Positions 39,406 to 52,300 are shown, counted from the stretch's first letter. The stretch is DNA of 64,000 nucleotides from Chrysophaeum taylorii (GCA_029834535.1 JAQMWT010000348.1:62001-126000), one strand, 5' to 3'. Made by a program: numbers and translations. Notes: generated by a model from the sequence alone, not told the origin.

Positions 39406-41598
39406 TCAGGAGGAGGAGGAGGCTGCCTCCTCCTCGAGGCGCGCCACTTGCTGGAGGAGAGAGTGGGCGGCTTTGAGAAAAGCGCGCTGATGGTTCCTGC
39501 TTTGGTGGAGGGGGACGATGCAGAAAAAGTGGGCGGCCGTGAGGAGGCGGATGTCGCGCAGCCGGATGTCCGGGTGGGTAGTGGCCATCCAGTCGGCGAA
39601 GACATGGTCGCGGAGCCTCGAGAGGACGCTAGAGGTTTGGGGGGAGATGTCGACGTCCAAAATGATAAAGTCGTAGCCGCAGAGGGACTGGTAGACCTTG
39701 GAGAGGTCGTAGAGAAGGTCGCCGGCGGTGGTGAGGACGTCTCCGAGAGCACCGCGCATATCCAAAAGTTTAATTCTAGAGTCCGAGGTGAGCATGACGT
39801 TGGAGAAGACGGGGTCGCCGTGGACGTAGGCAACTCTCTTGAAGCGCTTTGCCCGCTGGTATTCTTCGAGAGCACCCAAGACGGTATTCGCGATAAGGGA
39901 AGTGTCGACGTCTGGGTCGTCGAACGACTGAAAAAAAGCACGGTGCTTTTGGTAGCGTTGTCTGACTTTGGAAAGGTAGTTGGAACAGAGGAGGTCGTCG
40001 TCGACGTCGTTCGCGGGTCCCGGAACGTCGCACTCGTGGAGCCTCGTCAACGCGCCGAGCAACAAACGGAGTCTCCCCGGCGACACGCACGAGTTCACGA
40101 CGAGGTGCGAGAAGGTGACCCCGACGACCCTCGCCATCAATACGGAGGAGAGTTCCTGGGCCGGGTGTTCCTTGACGGAGAGGGCTTGGGGGAAGAGATC
40201 GTGAAGGTCGGGCGGCATGTGTTGGTACCAAAATATTTCGCCGCGCATGACCGATCTCGGCCCCGTCTTTTCGACGTGGTCGTCGCCGACGCGCCTGACG
40301 CTGTTGAAGTGGCGCGGCGCCACCGCGGCCTCGAGGTCCGAATTTGTGAGGGTTTCGAGGAGGTCCCAGCCGAGGGCCGACTCGAAAGCGTCGCCCGCGA
40401 GCGGGTTGACGGAACGATGATCGACGTAGACGTCGGCGTGCGGCTTGCCGAAGACGACCTCGTCGTAGGGGATACCGTGCTCTTCGAGCTGGGCGAAGGT
40501 GATGCGTCCGGCGTCGGCGAGGGCTTTGGCGGCGGCGCCGCCCGCGCCGCGCATGCCCCTATCCGTGTAGACGATAATCGTGTGGCCCGCGTCGTGAAGT
40601 TCCCTGGCCACAGCGATGTTGCGGTCGATCGGATGGCTTTGCTCGTAGTTGTTGTCTTCGGCGGTGAGGAGGGTGCCGTCGAGGTCGAAGCAGAAGCGCA
40701 TCGGGCGCGCGCCGACGACCTCGCCGCGGCGGAGCCGAGCGATGAACGCGCGCAGCCTCGAAGGCGAGCCCAAAGACGCGAAGTCGTTGGCTAAAACGGC
40801 CAAAAAAACGTGGTTCTTGCGCATCATGTGATCGATCAGGCCCGAGACGTAGCGGGTGCGCTCGTCGTCGACGACCGTTCCGTCGAGGGACTGGGTCTCT
40901 TCTGCCGTCGTCGGAGGCTCGGGCGGCTCGGACGACGACGCGCACGCCGAGTCGAGGAGCGACTCGAGGCCCGCGAGGAAGGCGTGGGCCGACTCGAAGA
41001 CGTAGGCCCCGTTGTTCGCGAGCCGCGATATCGCCACCTTCTCGCGGATGTCGACGATGCGGTCGCCCTCGACGCGAACGTACGAATAAGGCGCGGTCGC
41101 GTCGTCGGCGACGTCGTTGAAGTAGAACGATGCGCCCACGCCCTCCGGGAGCGCCCGCGCCCCCCCCAGCACGTCGCAGAACCAGAGCGTGTCCGCGTCG
41201 AGCGAGATCGTGCGCCTCCCGCGTTCCCCTTCGTCCATCGCGTTCAGCATGCAGTACAGCGTCTCGGTGACGCCTCTCGTTTCGAAATCTAAGCACGCGA
41301 CGCGAAACGTCAGGTGCGGATACTCGCGCCGCAGGAGTCGGGCCATCGAAAACTTGTTTTCCACGTCGCGCCGCAGCCCGATCAATATGAGGTCGCCGTC
41401 GATGAGGTCGAGGTTGTCGAACATCCACAAAATCATGGGTCGACCCACGATGGGGACCAGGGGCTTGGGCAACCGGTACCCCGCCTCGGTGAACTCGTTC
41501 GACCCGAGCCCGCCGAGGGGCACGAGCACGTTCAACGGCACCTTCGCGGCGTTCACTCTCAGCTCGCCGCGGAGCCGGATGGGACAAGCGCGCGGCAT
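39406..41598 (-). CDS. Nucleotidyltransferase - HAD phosphatase - APH-type kinase fusion (glycan/capsule-type)
   Basis: The protein has 730 residues in one exon. Domain 1 (about 20-230) is a sugar-phosphate or choline-phosphate nucleotidyltransferase: LNVLVPLGGLGSNEF, then YRLPKPLVPIVGRPMI, then SLDADTLW. Domain 2 (about 300-420) is a HAD-type hydrolase with FDLDGTLL (nucleophile Asp about 305), IIVYTDRG and a lysine-containing VVFGKPHADVYVDH. Domain 3 (about 440-720) is an aminoglycoside-phosphotransferase/choline-kinase fold with YVHGDPVFSNVML (catalytic Asp about 595) and IKLLDMRG. Bacterial capsule loci carry these activities, and the IDPRG-like motif of such kinases is matched by LLDMRG. 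The protein could activate a sugar or aminoalcohol for surface glycan synthesis (inference). A 3' end of a Helitron-like copy lies 60 bp upstream of the ATG. Confidence 0.85.
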   Translation of the reverse strand: MPRACPIRLRGELRVNAAKVPLNVLVPLGGLGSNEFTEAGYRLPKPLVPIVGRPMILWMFDNLDLIDGDLILIGLRRDVENKFSMARLLRREYPHLTFRVACLDFETRGVTETLYCMLNAMDEGERGRRTISLDADTLWFCDVLGGARALPEGVGASFYFNDVADDATAPYSYVRVEGDRIVDIREKVAISRLANNGAYVFESAHAFLAGLESLLDSACASSSEPPEPPTTAEETQSLDGTVVDDERTRYVSGLIDHMMRKNHVFLAVLANDFASLGSPSRLRAFIARLRRGEVVGARPMRFCFDLDGTLLTAEDNNYEQSHPIDRNIAVARELHDAGHTIIVYTDRGMRGAGGAAAKALADAGRITFAQLEEHGIPYDEVVFGKPHADVYVDHRSVNPLAGDAFESALGWDLLETLTNSDLEAAVAPRHFNSVRRVGDDHVEKTGPRSVMRGEIFWYQHMPPDLHDLFPQALSVKEHPAQELSSVLMARVVGVTFSHLVVNSCVSPGRLRLLLGALTRLHECDVPGPANDVDDDLLCSNYLSKVRQRYQKHRAFFQSFDDPDVDTSLIANTVLGALEEYQRAKRFKRVAYVHGDPVFSNVMLTSDSRIKLLDMRGALGDVLTTAGDLLYDLSKVYQSLCGYDFIILDVDISPQTSSVLSRLRDHVFADWMATTHPDIRLRDIRLLTAAHFFCIVPLHQSRNHQRAFLKAAHSLLQQVARLEEEAASSSS

Positions 41599-41657
41599 AA
41601 CGAAAATTTTGCTTTAAGCAAGCGACCCTTACCCGCCTTTTCAGAAGAAAAGAAGAA

Positions 41658-42652
41658 CAAGTGCAGGCCAGTAAGTTCACCTAGTCCCAATCTCTAACCC
41701 CAGTAAGTTCACCTGGTCCCAGTAAGTTCACCTAGTCCCAATCTCTAACCCCAGTAAGTTCGGCGTAAACCCACTCGTACTCACACCCACTCACCCCACT
41801 CTCCTTTGAGCTCGTCGCTCTCACCCCCGCCAATCCAAGCTGCTTTGATCCGCACGCGCCGCCAACCCTTGAGTTTACTCTAAAAACCCCAGTAAGTTCA
41901 CACTTGGTCTCAGTAAGTTCACTTGGTCACTCAGCTCACCTAGTCCCAATCTCTAACCTCAGTAAGTAAGTTCACCTGGTCCCAGTAAGTTCACCTACAG
42001 TGCGCGTGTAGACGCCGGGAGGGGGCTTATCGGTATTGCGCAGCACGTGTGGGGTAGGGTGGAGTCGTCGACTCAGAAGAGCATATTCTCGAGGTTGCCG
42101 ATCGACACTGACGACGACAGAGAGCCACGTAGAGCTGGACGTGACAGAAGACGGGCTTGGTCAAGAGGACGCCGACCTTGCGGGGCGTCTGCCTCTGGCT
42201 CTTGTTGATCGTTTGGCGTCGGCGGGCCTTAAGGGATACAGGTTGGAGGAGCCTCGGTGACAACGACACGATCGATCATGTATCTGGTACCGTTGCAGTG
42301 GCCGTGCGACGGGTCGAGGTTGCGAAGACTTTAAGCTCGCGATCAAAGTCAGCATGCCGTTGGTTGTGAGGGAGTTCAAAACTCGACTGTAAAGAGCGAG
42401 GCGTCGTCTTCCGACCCAACCTAGTCGGCCGAAAAGAACTCCGACGCCTCGTCTTCGGGAAAAAAAGGCCGCGGTCATGCGCGCGTTGTCAGCATCGACA
42501 ACATCGTTTCGACGGGGAGTGAGAATGGCGCGCTGAAAGAGCCGCCGCGGGTCGTGGAAACAGTCTGCGAGGTCGCCCGCAGACGGCTTGGAGAATCAAT
42601 GAATGTCTGGCTCGCGGGCCTACATGATTCTTACCCTAAATCGTGGGACAAA
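41658..42652 (-). mobile_element. Helitron-like repeat, copy G (minus, 5' end truncated)
   Basis: Read on the minus strand it ends GGCCTGCACTTG followed by T, 60 bp upstream of the fusion-gene ATG. The helicase part carries a small insertion near TCGATCGGCA (ACTGACGACGAC). The usual 5' TGTC run is missing; the copy breaks at TCGTGGGACAAA and continues into a C/A-rich block. Confidence 0.7.
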
Positions 42653-42758
42653 CCCCCACACACCCACCCCCATCCTTCATGTTCCCCACACACACACCCC
42701 TCTTAGCAGTCGACATTTAAAGACAAACCTCCCCACACACACCCCCCCCTCTTAGCAG
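42653..42758. repeat. C/A-rich block shared with the right side of the nest
   Basis: It holds CACACACCC and CTCTTAGCAGTCGACATTTA units, which recur in inverted orientation at about 52920-53220. It appears to be part of the terminal sequence of the nested elements rather than a gene. Confidence 0.55.
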
Positions 42759-43155
42759 TCCTAACTACTAATCGACAGATGTTTGTCTGTCTGTTTGTCT
42801 GTTTGTCCCTCGATTTAGGGTAAGGATCATGTAGGCGCGAGAGTAAGCATCAGGTAGGCGCGAGAGCCAGAAAGTGATCCTCCAAGCCGTCTACGGCGAC
42901 CTCGCAGACTATTTCCACGACACGCGGCGGCTCTTTCAGCGCGCCATTCTCACGCCCCGTCGAAACGATGTTGTCGATGCGGACAACGCGCGCATGACCG
43001 CGGCCTTTTTTTCCCGGAGACGAGGCGTCGGAGTTCTTTTCGGCTGACTAGGCTGGGTCGGAAGACGACGCCTCGCTCTTTACAGTAGAGTTTTCAACTC
43101 CCTGACAACCAACGGCATGCTGACTTTGATCGCGAGCTTAATGTCTTCGCAACCT
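42759..43155 (+). mobile_element. Helitron-like repeat, copy H (5' part only)
   Basis: It starts TCCTAACTACTAATCG and runs through the first helicase pieces (RAILTPRRNDVVDADNARM, FNSLTTNGM), then stops at AATGTCTTCGCAACCT. A 16-bp palindromic join containing GACATTTAAATGTC links it to copy I in the opposite orientation. Confidence 0.7.
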
Positions 43156-43172
43156 TGACATTTAAATGTCGA

Positions 43173-43458
43173 CAAGTGCAGGCCAGTAAGTTCGCCAGTA
43201 AGTTCACCTGGTCCCAATCTCTAACCCCAGTAAGTTCACCTGGTCCCAGTAAGTTCACGCCTCGTCTTCGGGAAAAAAAGGCCGCGGTCATGCGCGCGTT
43301 GTCAGCATCGACAACATCGTTTCGACGGGGCGTGAGAATGGCGCGCTGAAAGAGCCGCCGCGGCTCGTGGAAATAGTCTGCGAGGTCGCCGTAGACGGCT
43401 TGGAGGATCAATGCCTGGCTCGTGGGCCTACCTAATCCTTACCCTAAATCGAGGGACA
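43173..43458 (-). mobile_element. Helitron-like repeat, copy I (minus, internally deleted)
   Basis: Read on the minus strand it has the 5' part up to the GACGAGGCG region, then skips to the 3' minisatellite and the CACTTG end. About 700 bp of the usual unit is missing between CCTCGTC and GTGAACTTACTG. Together with copy H it forms a head-to-head, tail-joined inverted pair. Confidence 0.65.
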
Positions 43459-43760
43459 AGCAGCATGCGTACGACCTACAGGCGGGGCCCGTCCTCTCTT
43501 CGCCTGCCCCACGCCTCGGCGATGACCCCGACTAGCTCCCGCGTACTTATCTCCGCCCGTCAGGCACATCCCTCATACCCCACAAACCCACCCACATCCT
43601 TCATGCTCCCCACACACACCCCCCCCTCTTAGCAGTCGACATTTAAAGACAAACAGACAGACAGACAGACAAACAGACAAACATCTGTCGATTAGTAGTT
43701 AGGACAAACAGACAAACAGACAGACAAACAGACAAACATCTGTCGATTAGTAGTAAGGAC
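43459..43760 (-). repeat. Inverted-repeat flank and two 5'-end stubs of the Helitron-like repeat
   Basis: Bases 43459-43640 match, in inverted orientation, the stretch at about 52850-53045 (shared features include GTACGACCTACAGGCGGGGC and CTCCGCCCGTCAGGCACATC). Bases 43650-43703 and 43704-43760 are two short minus-strand copies of only the first ~55 bp of the Helitron-like repeat. Confidence 0.6.
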
Positions 43761-46320
43761 CACCGGGTTTGTCTTCTATCTTTTCAACTGCCTTATTGGT
43801 TGGAAAAGCAAACTTCAACCGATTGTCTCCTGCTCAACTCACGAAGCTGAGTTGATTGCCCTCAGTATTTGTGCTGATGAAGCTGTTTGGCTACGCAAGC
43901 TGCTGTTGGAGCTCTCCTTTGTTGTCAACCCCACCTTCTACGTCAATAATGCTGATGGTGAGAACCCCGCTGACCCTGTTGACTTTGATGACAATGACAA
44001 CCCAATTGCTAAAGATATGCGCTTCATCAGAAGCCTACCTCTTTTGTCTGACAATGCTGCCGCTGTTCACACCTCTAATAACCCAGATGGGTCCTCTCGA
44101 TCCAAGGCACTGTCGACTAGATGGTTTAAGATTCGTGAGTACATATCGCTTCAGAAAATACGAGTCCATCATGTTCCCGGCAAGCTGAACGTGGCGGATG
44201 GCTTTACAAAACCACTTGCGGCTGAGTTCTCCACTTTTCGTTCTTTACTCGGTATGCATCATGCCTCTCACGACAATCCTTTACAGGATTGAAGATACCT
44301 AACTCTAGTGACCGCAACGTCGTTAAACTATCCCTGGCCTTACCTTCTCTTGCCACATTTTTTTTTTGTACACGGGCAAGTGTTGTTCATGTCTTCTTGA
44401 CACTCCCGTGGCCGTGGCATCTCTCCCAAGTTGTTTCAAAAGCGACAACCCATAACCACTGTCACTCCTACTACCTCCCAGGCTGCTACTGTCTCACCGA
44501 CACCAGCGATGGCCTCAACATGGATTTTACCCTGATTGAACGAGGATTCTCTCTTTCTGAGAGCTTCCGTACTCCTGCTACGCCCTTTCTCTCTTCTGTT
44601 ATGCGAGCGGAAATCTTTACGGCACTCAACTCGATATATGAATCTGCTGACTCTTTACTGTTTGTGGAACTTACGACCTTCATATCTATGCGCCTACCCA
44701 TTACTACATTTTGGGAAGTTGCTCCTGCTATTACTTCTATTGGCTGCTACAGAGGCCCAAACGTGAACGTTTCATCCTGTCATCCTATTGTACGCAGTGT
44801 CTCAGCGACTTAGAACAGCCTAAATTTCTTGCTTCTACCACATATAATTCGAAGTCATAAGCACCTAGTGAACTCCCCACTGAAGTGCTGAGTCACCTTA
44901 ACACAGATGACCACAAGAAGAATGGTCATATTCCCATCTCAACTATCACCGCTAACATTTGTTGTGCTTGTCACAACACCGATCAGGCGCCCATACAACC
45001 TAACGTATGTGCACGTATCATTTGCCAAAGGAGCTACATATGCTCTTGACCAGAAATCTAACGCAACATTCGTCACTTGCTCACTTAGTCTTATCAGTAA
45101 CCGATGCAGCCACAGACTCCACTTATTACTCAGATGCACCTGGAGCATCTTAACCTTCTTGTAACGCTCGAGCAAACACAAGCTCGTAAAACTCAGGCTA
45201 TATGTTCAAGCCACCAAATACCACCATGTGATTCATACTGTTATCTGATCGCGTGTACAACATCTTAACAACTACGCATCATCCTCTGATGATACAGAAC
45301 CGCTATTACTCCTTGATGTAATGTTCGGCCACACATATGTTCAGGCAGAACATTAAGGCTTCCTGCACCCCTTTCTTTTTTTAACGTTGACCGAAACGTC
45401 GTTAAACTACTCACACTCCACGCTAGACGCTACTCTGGAGATATCTTCGCAACCGTTACCTACGCCTTCTGCTTCGCTTGTTGATTCCGACTTCTTGTGC
45501 CAACAAGTCGATCAACTCCAGGAAACACCACCCTGGAGAGCCGGCTCTTCCCTCCTACAGCCAACACCCACGTGTTACTTATACACTGTACAAGATCACA
45601 GAGCTGTTGTCTCGCTTAATACTCACCGCTCATTATCAACATGCTACCAACTACTCCTCCCCGGACGATCACCTCCTTCATCTACGTGACAAGTTGCTCT
45701 CATGCTTCAGAGCATTCCGTCCGCTCTCATGTGAATCTGAAGACTCTTCTATCTTCGTTCGCCAAGTCCAACCTTTTTTTGGAAAACCAACTGGACACCT
45801 TTCAACTAGATTCTCTATCGCCATCCATACTGAATGCTCTACTTGCACTCACCCTTCTCTTGGCACCACTTTGTTCAGCTATTGGTGTTCACCACCTTAC
45901 AGCAGAAGCTGACAATAATTAATAATCCTAACTCACTGTCTGTTGTATCTGTGTTTCTTAATGTTCTGTTCAAAAGGGTCAAATCGACTCTTAGCTCCAC
46001 CAAGTCCAAGTCCTAAGACCGACCCTTCTACACTCTTGATGCTTCGTATGTGACCTCTGTGATCATCAAGACTGTATTCCTTCCTTATTTTTTTTTCTTT
46101 TTCTCTTCATCATGATCTTTCTCAAGAGATGCTCTACAGTCGCACCTTACGCTTAAGACATCTCGAGGGGGTGCAGAGAAATCTGCTGCCTCTTACCCTT
46201 ATCCGTCCGTTGGGAACGTGATCTCTTCCTTACCCTTCTTCTTCCTTTCTACACAATCAAATAGTCCTCTGATTTGTGCCTACGCTCATCATCATGTGGT
46301 CTAGCGCGTCCCGAGGTATG
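43761..46320 (+). mobile_element. Fossil Ty1/copia LTR retrotransposon, 3' part
   Basis: A copia-type RNase H end is recognisable in about 43.8-44.3 kb by motifs SCSTHEAELIAL, ADEAVWLRKLLLEL, SDNAAAVH, IRVHHVPGKLNVADGFTKPL and a following LLGMHHAS. A purine-rich CTCGAGGGGGTG (about 46160) looks like a polypurine tract with LTR-like sequence after it. The region is lower in GC than host genes. It is clearly broken, with only the 3' part left and several breaks. It looks fairly old. Confidence 0.7.
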
Positions 46321-46329
46321 TAGCACTAT

Positions 46330-49300
46330 ACACTTAACCTTTCTCGTGTAGTTCTAGATGCCGCCTGTCGTGTTCTGAGGATATAGGGAACATAACCTTC
46401 ATTCCCCGAATTAACCTTTTCCAGACGTACACGATGAGACGGGATGGTTTCCCAGGTGACTTACCACTGCTTGCTAAATGCTCTGCAAAGCCTAGAGAGA
46501 GAGAGAGGGTAAGCCTCAGCGATCGGGAGTTGCCTCCACCGGACTCCCCTGGTGAGAACACGAGCTGCCCTCAGCGAGTCCGGCGAGAAGCACGAGCCTT
46601 GGCTGAATGAGCGTCTCGGGAACAAATCTTCTTGTAGACACGTTCAACGACAGGTTCAGGAACGCGTCCACCACGCAAAGTGAGCTTAGGAATCAACACA
46701 TCGATCTCGTGCGGGGCGAAGTCGGTGACACAACGAGTTGTGGCAGTAACGTCCATTTCCCCCACTTGCCTGCCTGCCACCTGACTTACCCTGATTGTTG
46801 CCCTGGTATTGACCTTGCATTTATGGGGGGGTGTCATCTCGACACCTTCACCTGCGCTTCTACTGGACCCAATGTACCGGGCATTTGTATTGCTTTCTTG
46901 ATGTCTTCTTGATATTGTCCTCATTTGATTGTCCGATTTCGTGATGGCGTGAGGTATTACGCTGAGATCGGGCGTGTGGTGGTTTCACCCGCGGTTCGGG
47001 TTGGGAGGAAGGGTTGTTGAGGCCCCCGGTCCGGCCAGGAGGGGCGGGTATCTGAGAAAATCACTACAGTGGTCTCAGAAACGGGAATCGATAGTCCAAC
47101 TCCCGGACTATCGATCTCCTGTTTTTCGGCGGCGAGTCGGTTCGTAACGGTCGAGTGAACGCGAAGCCGACGCATTTGTGGGTGAAGATCCAGAGGATCA
47201 CGGGTACCGCCGCGGGGTTCATTTTACGTGATTCGGATCGAACGGGGAGAGGAGTCACTACGACTCATTTTGCATACTTTTGCGTATCGTAAGGCAAAGA
47301 CAGAATAAGACCTAACTTAGCTCGCGCGAGGCAGACCACCTCCCTGACGGCGAGCGACAACACCGGGAAGGCCGTCCATAGTCTTCACGCGCAAGGCAAG
47401 TGCTTCCGTGAGACCAGCGCACCGGTACAGCGCGCAGTAGTCAGACGGCTGCCGGCAATCGTCGTCTGACGAAAAGAATACAACAAGTGAGTTGTGAACG
47501 TCCGGAACAAACCTATTATCCGGGCAAATCGCGGTCATGGCAGAGAGGCCAATGACAGAACGATCGCAGTGGTTTCGGGGCGCACAGGAGCGTCTGCAAC
47601 GATCCAGTGCAGGGACTCCATTTGCGTCTATTGGAAGAACACCGTTCGGTACGACCTTTCAACGGCCGGAAGCCGAGGAAAGTGGCATCGGAAGAGAGGC
47701 AAGATCTTCTGATAGCCTCGACAGCCCCCCAAGCGTGGTCATCCTTCCGGATCCACGCGGCGGCGAAGGGGGAGCTACGGTTGCGCCAGACGCAACTTCA
47801 AGACCAGGTGAGCCGACGTTCCCGTACGCACGACCCTACGAACGTGCGATGAATGCTACGGAGTCATCTCGAGCGGAACCCGGACCGCTTACGGCGATGC
47901 GTGGACCAGAGGAGAGTGCACCTCCTAGGCCACCATCTGCGAATACGAGAGCGACAGATTTTCGCGTGGATGTCGACCCCGAGGTTCTGCAGACCATCGC
48001 CGAACGATTCGAGATGTACCAGTCGCAGATTGAGCAAGTTATACGTGAACTTGAGAACACCCGCCGCGACGCTCAACAACAACGCTCAGAAGTGGAGCGA
48101 CAGCGGATCGACAACGATCGACTTCGGCGAATGGTGGAGGAACCCATGCGGGCGCATGCTCGAGAGGCGCGGCCAATCTCTCCGAATGCTACGCGCGTTA
48201 CGCCCGACGATGATGACGCTGTATCGGCACTGACCGACGATCAGCCACCGCGAAGTCGACCGGAGCCTACCCCGCATCATCATACTGACCCCGGTTCGGC
48301 GCGTCCTCGTGACGAAGAAGAGATACTTCGTGTCAAGAAGCGAGCTGCTGGTATGACACGCATCACGTTTTCGAATTTCACGGGGCAAATTACCAAGGAC
48401 CGTGATGAGGTGGACGCGTGGTGGATGCAATTGCGGCGTATGATGGAAGGCAAGATTGATAAACCCTCAATAGCGATGAATGTGATTGGAGGCGAGTATC
48501 AACTCGCCCCTATGGAAGCTTATCGCAAGTGGGAAGTTGAACGGCCGCAGATGTGGAAACAATACAAGGATGGGACCATCACAATGAAAGAGTTGCGCCA
48601 GCATGATGAGGACTGTGTGGATGCTACGCACGAGGCGACGAAGCTTCCTTGTCCACCTCGGGCTACGGTTGAGGAGCTTGAACGTGAATGGTTCAATTTA
48701 CGGCAAGGGGATTTGTCATTGAATAAGTATATCGCGCGATGGGTGCAGAAATTCGGCCAGTGGAGAACAATGTCAGGTCGCGATACTGATCCGGCTGCGT
48801 TCCGTTCGCACTTCACTGCTGGTCTCAATTCTGAGCGCTTGCGGACGAGCGTCGAACTTGCGCAGGCCTCACCGCATATGAAAGCATCTACTCTCACCCT
48901 CGTTGAACGATGTCATTCAATTGACCATCCAGATTTCCAAGATTCTGGAAGCCAACCCTACTGCCAACATCGAAGAGGCGATTAAGAAGGAGAAAGGAAA
49001 GGAGCACGCACCACGGATGAGGAGAGAGCAGCAGCAGCAGAGGCAGCAGTTGCAGCCAGTCCAACGGGTTTTGGTTATGTTACTGACTCGGGAGTTGGCT
49101 ACCACAGGGGATAGATAACCATGCGCGTCAAGCAATTACGACGTGCCTCAGTTGCGGCCGGCATGGTAGTTTTAACCACGACAACGGTGTGTGTCCTGTG
49201 CCGGACAATCCCTCGAGGAAGAGGCGTGCTGGTCAGACGTTGACGAATGCGGGTTTTCCAGCAACGCCAGAGGGACAGGAGCAATACCGACGGACGCTTT

Positions 49301-52300
49301 TGGCTGCAGCAGGACAGGCTTCAGTGACTCAGCTAGCGCCGCGCGTTGTGCAACAGCCGCAGGTGGTCTACACAGCAGCACAGGTGCCAAGTGCAGGTCA
49401 ACAGCGCTTGGTTGCAGGCACTCAACAACAGGTGGTCCGAAGGCAGCCCGCAGTGCAGCGGACCGCTCAGACCTCGGTGCGCCTGGAGGATCTGACTACG
49501 GCTCTCAACACGATGAACTTGATTCGTCAGGCACAGCAGTCGGCTCCGCCGGGTAGAGGGCGACAGTCTCAGAGAGCGAACCCTAGCCAGCACAATGATG
49601 GTGTCGCCGCTCAGTGGCTTGAAGTGCTTGGCGAAGATCAGGATGACACTAACGAGCGGACTACTGCACTGTGCAGTATTCTGAGCTCATGGAGGGCAAC
49701 GTGTATGACGATGACGAGGTTGGGGGTGATGATGGTAGCTTCTCTGCAGAAGGCTATTCCCCTGGTGACCCCATGGAACCTCCTTCCTTTTTGGTCATCA
49801 CTGAAGACGCATGGGTGAAGGAGCAGGAGCAAAGTACCGAAGTGACTGGAGTTGCATCTAGAGTTCTCTCGGAAGACGAAGATAATCGTGACGAATTGGG
49901 GTATACGATTGTTCGTGTGGGACAAGATACCTTGGTTGCCATGGTTATAGTGCCACCGAGGGACGACTGTGCCGAGCGTTATGTTGCTCACCCTTCCATC
50001 TCTTCGGATTTCGAGAATTTCTGCCCTCAGACTGCGTTGAATATCACTCAGGATCCCGACCATCGTGAAAATAAAGCCGTAAGGTACGATGGCACGAGAT
50101 CCGCCTCTTTGACGTATGTGCCTGTGGCTATCTCCTCGCTAGATGGTTCGAAATATTCCATCATCGCTGCCGGTTTGGATGGCATGGCTGATTCCCCCTA
50201 CATCGATCACCGCTTGTATCGCAAACTTGATCGTGACGGCAAAATCATCTATCGTCAGCCACTCCCTACTATTCGTACTCTAAATGGATCAGGAGGTTCG
50301 GGAGCTGCTATTCGAGAATGGGTCATTCTCCGGATCTCCTTGGTGCCGACGACATCCATGCTGCTCATGTTCTTCGTTGGTCAAACGAATGGGCAGTTAC
50401 CATTAGGAGCACGAGAAGTACGACTCCTGGGTACGATTTTGGATTATGCGACAGAGAGAGCTATCTCTCGGCGTTCTGAAGTGACCATTGGAGTTCTCAT
50501 GAATCGGACTTCCGCCTCGCCACAAGACCAGCATGGAATTGTCCTTTACAATGAGGCATTCGATGCGACCCCGCAGGTAGTGCAGATATTCCCGACAGCT
50601 AAGCTTGCTGTGCAAAACGGAAATATCCAAACTTGGACGCCAGTTGGTAAACCGTGGAGTTATAACAGTCTATTGCGTTCTATTCGTATCAGAGCGAGTC
50701 ACCATCACGCTCCTCCCGGTGATCAGACTGCTGAAAAAGCTGAAGACCAACTTACATGCCCTGCAGATGATAATTTGACTTTGGAAGAGATAGCCAAAGA
50801 GCAGATCACTGATGCTACTTGCGAGGACATTCGTTATCGCATGGCTCAGGGCCATTCTCTTCGTCGGTACGGAGCCAATTATCGCTATCAAGTGGTGAAA
50901 GGAGTTCTCTACCGTGCCGCACCCGACTTGCACCCGATGATAGTCGCACCCCGAACTTTACGGACGCGCATCATCCGATTGTACCATGACACACCTCTCA
51001 ATGGTGGTCATATGGGTCGTCAAAGTACAGTGCAGTCGATACTTGAACGTTTTTGGTGGCCTCATATGTCTAATGAGGTGGTGCTTACATTGCTGGTTGC
51101 ATAGTGTGCAGGAAGCTCGTACGCCTGAACCAAAGAGAGCAGGTCTGCTTCAGCAACCGGTGTATGATGGTGATTGTGTCGTCCTTTGTATGGATTTGTT
51201 TGGACCTTTGCCCAGTGCTGGTCCCGAGACATATCTCATTGTCTTTTTTGATCCATTTTCTCATTTCTTGATTCTTGACGTACTACACCATAAGACTGCT
51301 GAGTCAACCCTCGAGTCTTTTGTCGCGAATATATTACTCAAAGGTTATTTACCTCAGAGGATTCGCACCGACAATGGGAAAGAGTTCGTCAACAAGTTGA
51401 TGAAAGAGTTTTGTCTTCTTTTCAATGTTCGGTATAGTACCACGATTCCGTATCATGCTCAGGCTAATCCTGCGGAAAGGGTCAACCGCTTTATCAAGGC
51501 TTTCCTCCGTGCGTGCCTTCAAAACCGCAAGATCACGGAATGGCCCGAATTCGCGGAGTACATTGCTTTCTGTTACAATCGTAAATTTATTCCGGGGACT
51601 CAGATCTCACCTTCCATGCTTCGTCTTAACCGGCAGCCTTTATTGCCAACCGATTACACGATCATGGATCTTGACGTCCGCCGCCTGCCGAAAACTCGCT
51701 CCGATGTTGTGGCAGAGACTCGCGAGAGGCTGAAGTTCTATACCGCTACGGTGAACGAAGCTCGTGAGAAGGCTCTTCGTATACAACGTCTCGCCTATAA
51801 TGCGGACCATGTTGATGCGGAGTATGAAGAAGGTTCACATGTTCTCCTCTACATCCATTTTCTTCAGAACAAGCTTCGACCGGAATGGGGCGGTCCATTC
51901 GTTATTTTGGAACGCTTGTCCCCGGTGACTTACAGGATTGAGTCTCTTGATTCTCCTCCCGAACGCCGTTGTGTTCATGTTAGCCAGATCACTCTTGTGA
52001 TGGTTTCTCCAGTGGTCGATCGAGCTGTGCCCAAGCCCAAGGAGACCTTTCGGGATGATTACAAGCATGGTAAGTTCGTTATCTTTCGGATTCCGGATAA
52101 GAAACGGTCCGATTGGCGAAAGAAGATTTATGTCGCTGAAGTTTATGAACCCTATGATTTTGTGAATGATCGAGTCGCTCTGCATTTCTATGCTGATCTC
52201 GGTCCCCATGACAAGGTTTCTTATTACAAGCCTACTTCACATCTCTCTACTCGCAAGCTTAAGCCGGAATACAAGGACGTGCACGGTCGCAGTTTCACCG

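Noticed and set aside
39244-40794. 516-codon plus-strand frame, Val/Asp/Glu-rich
   Set aside because: Antisense of the three-domain fusion gene, whose motifs are on the minus strand.
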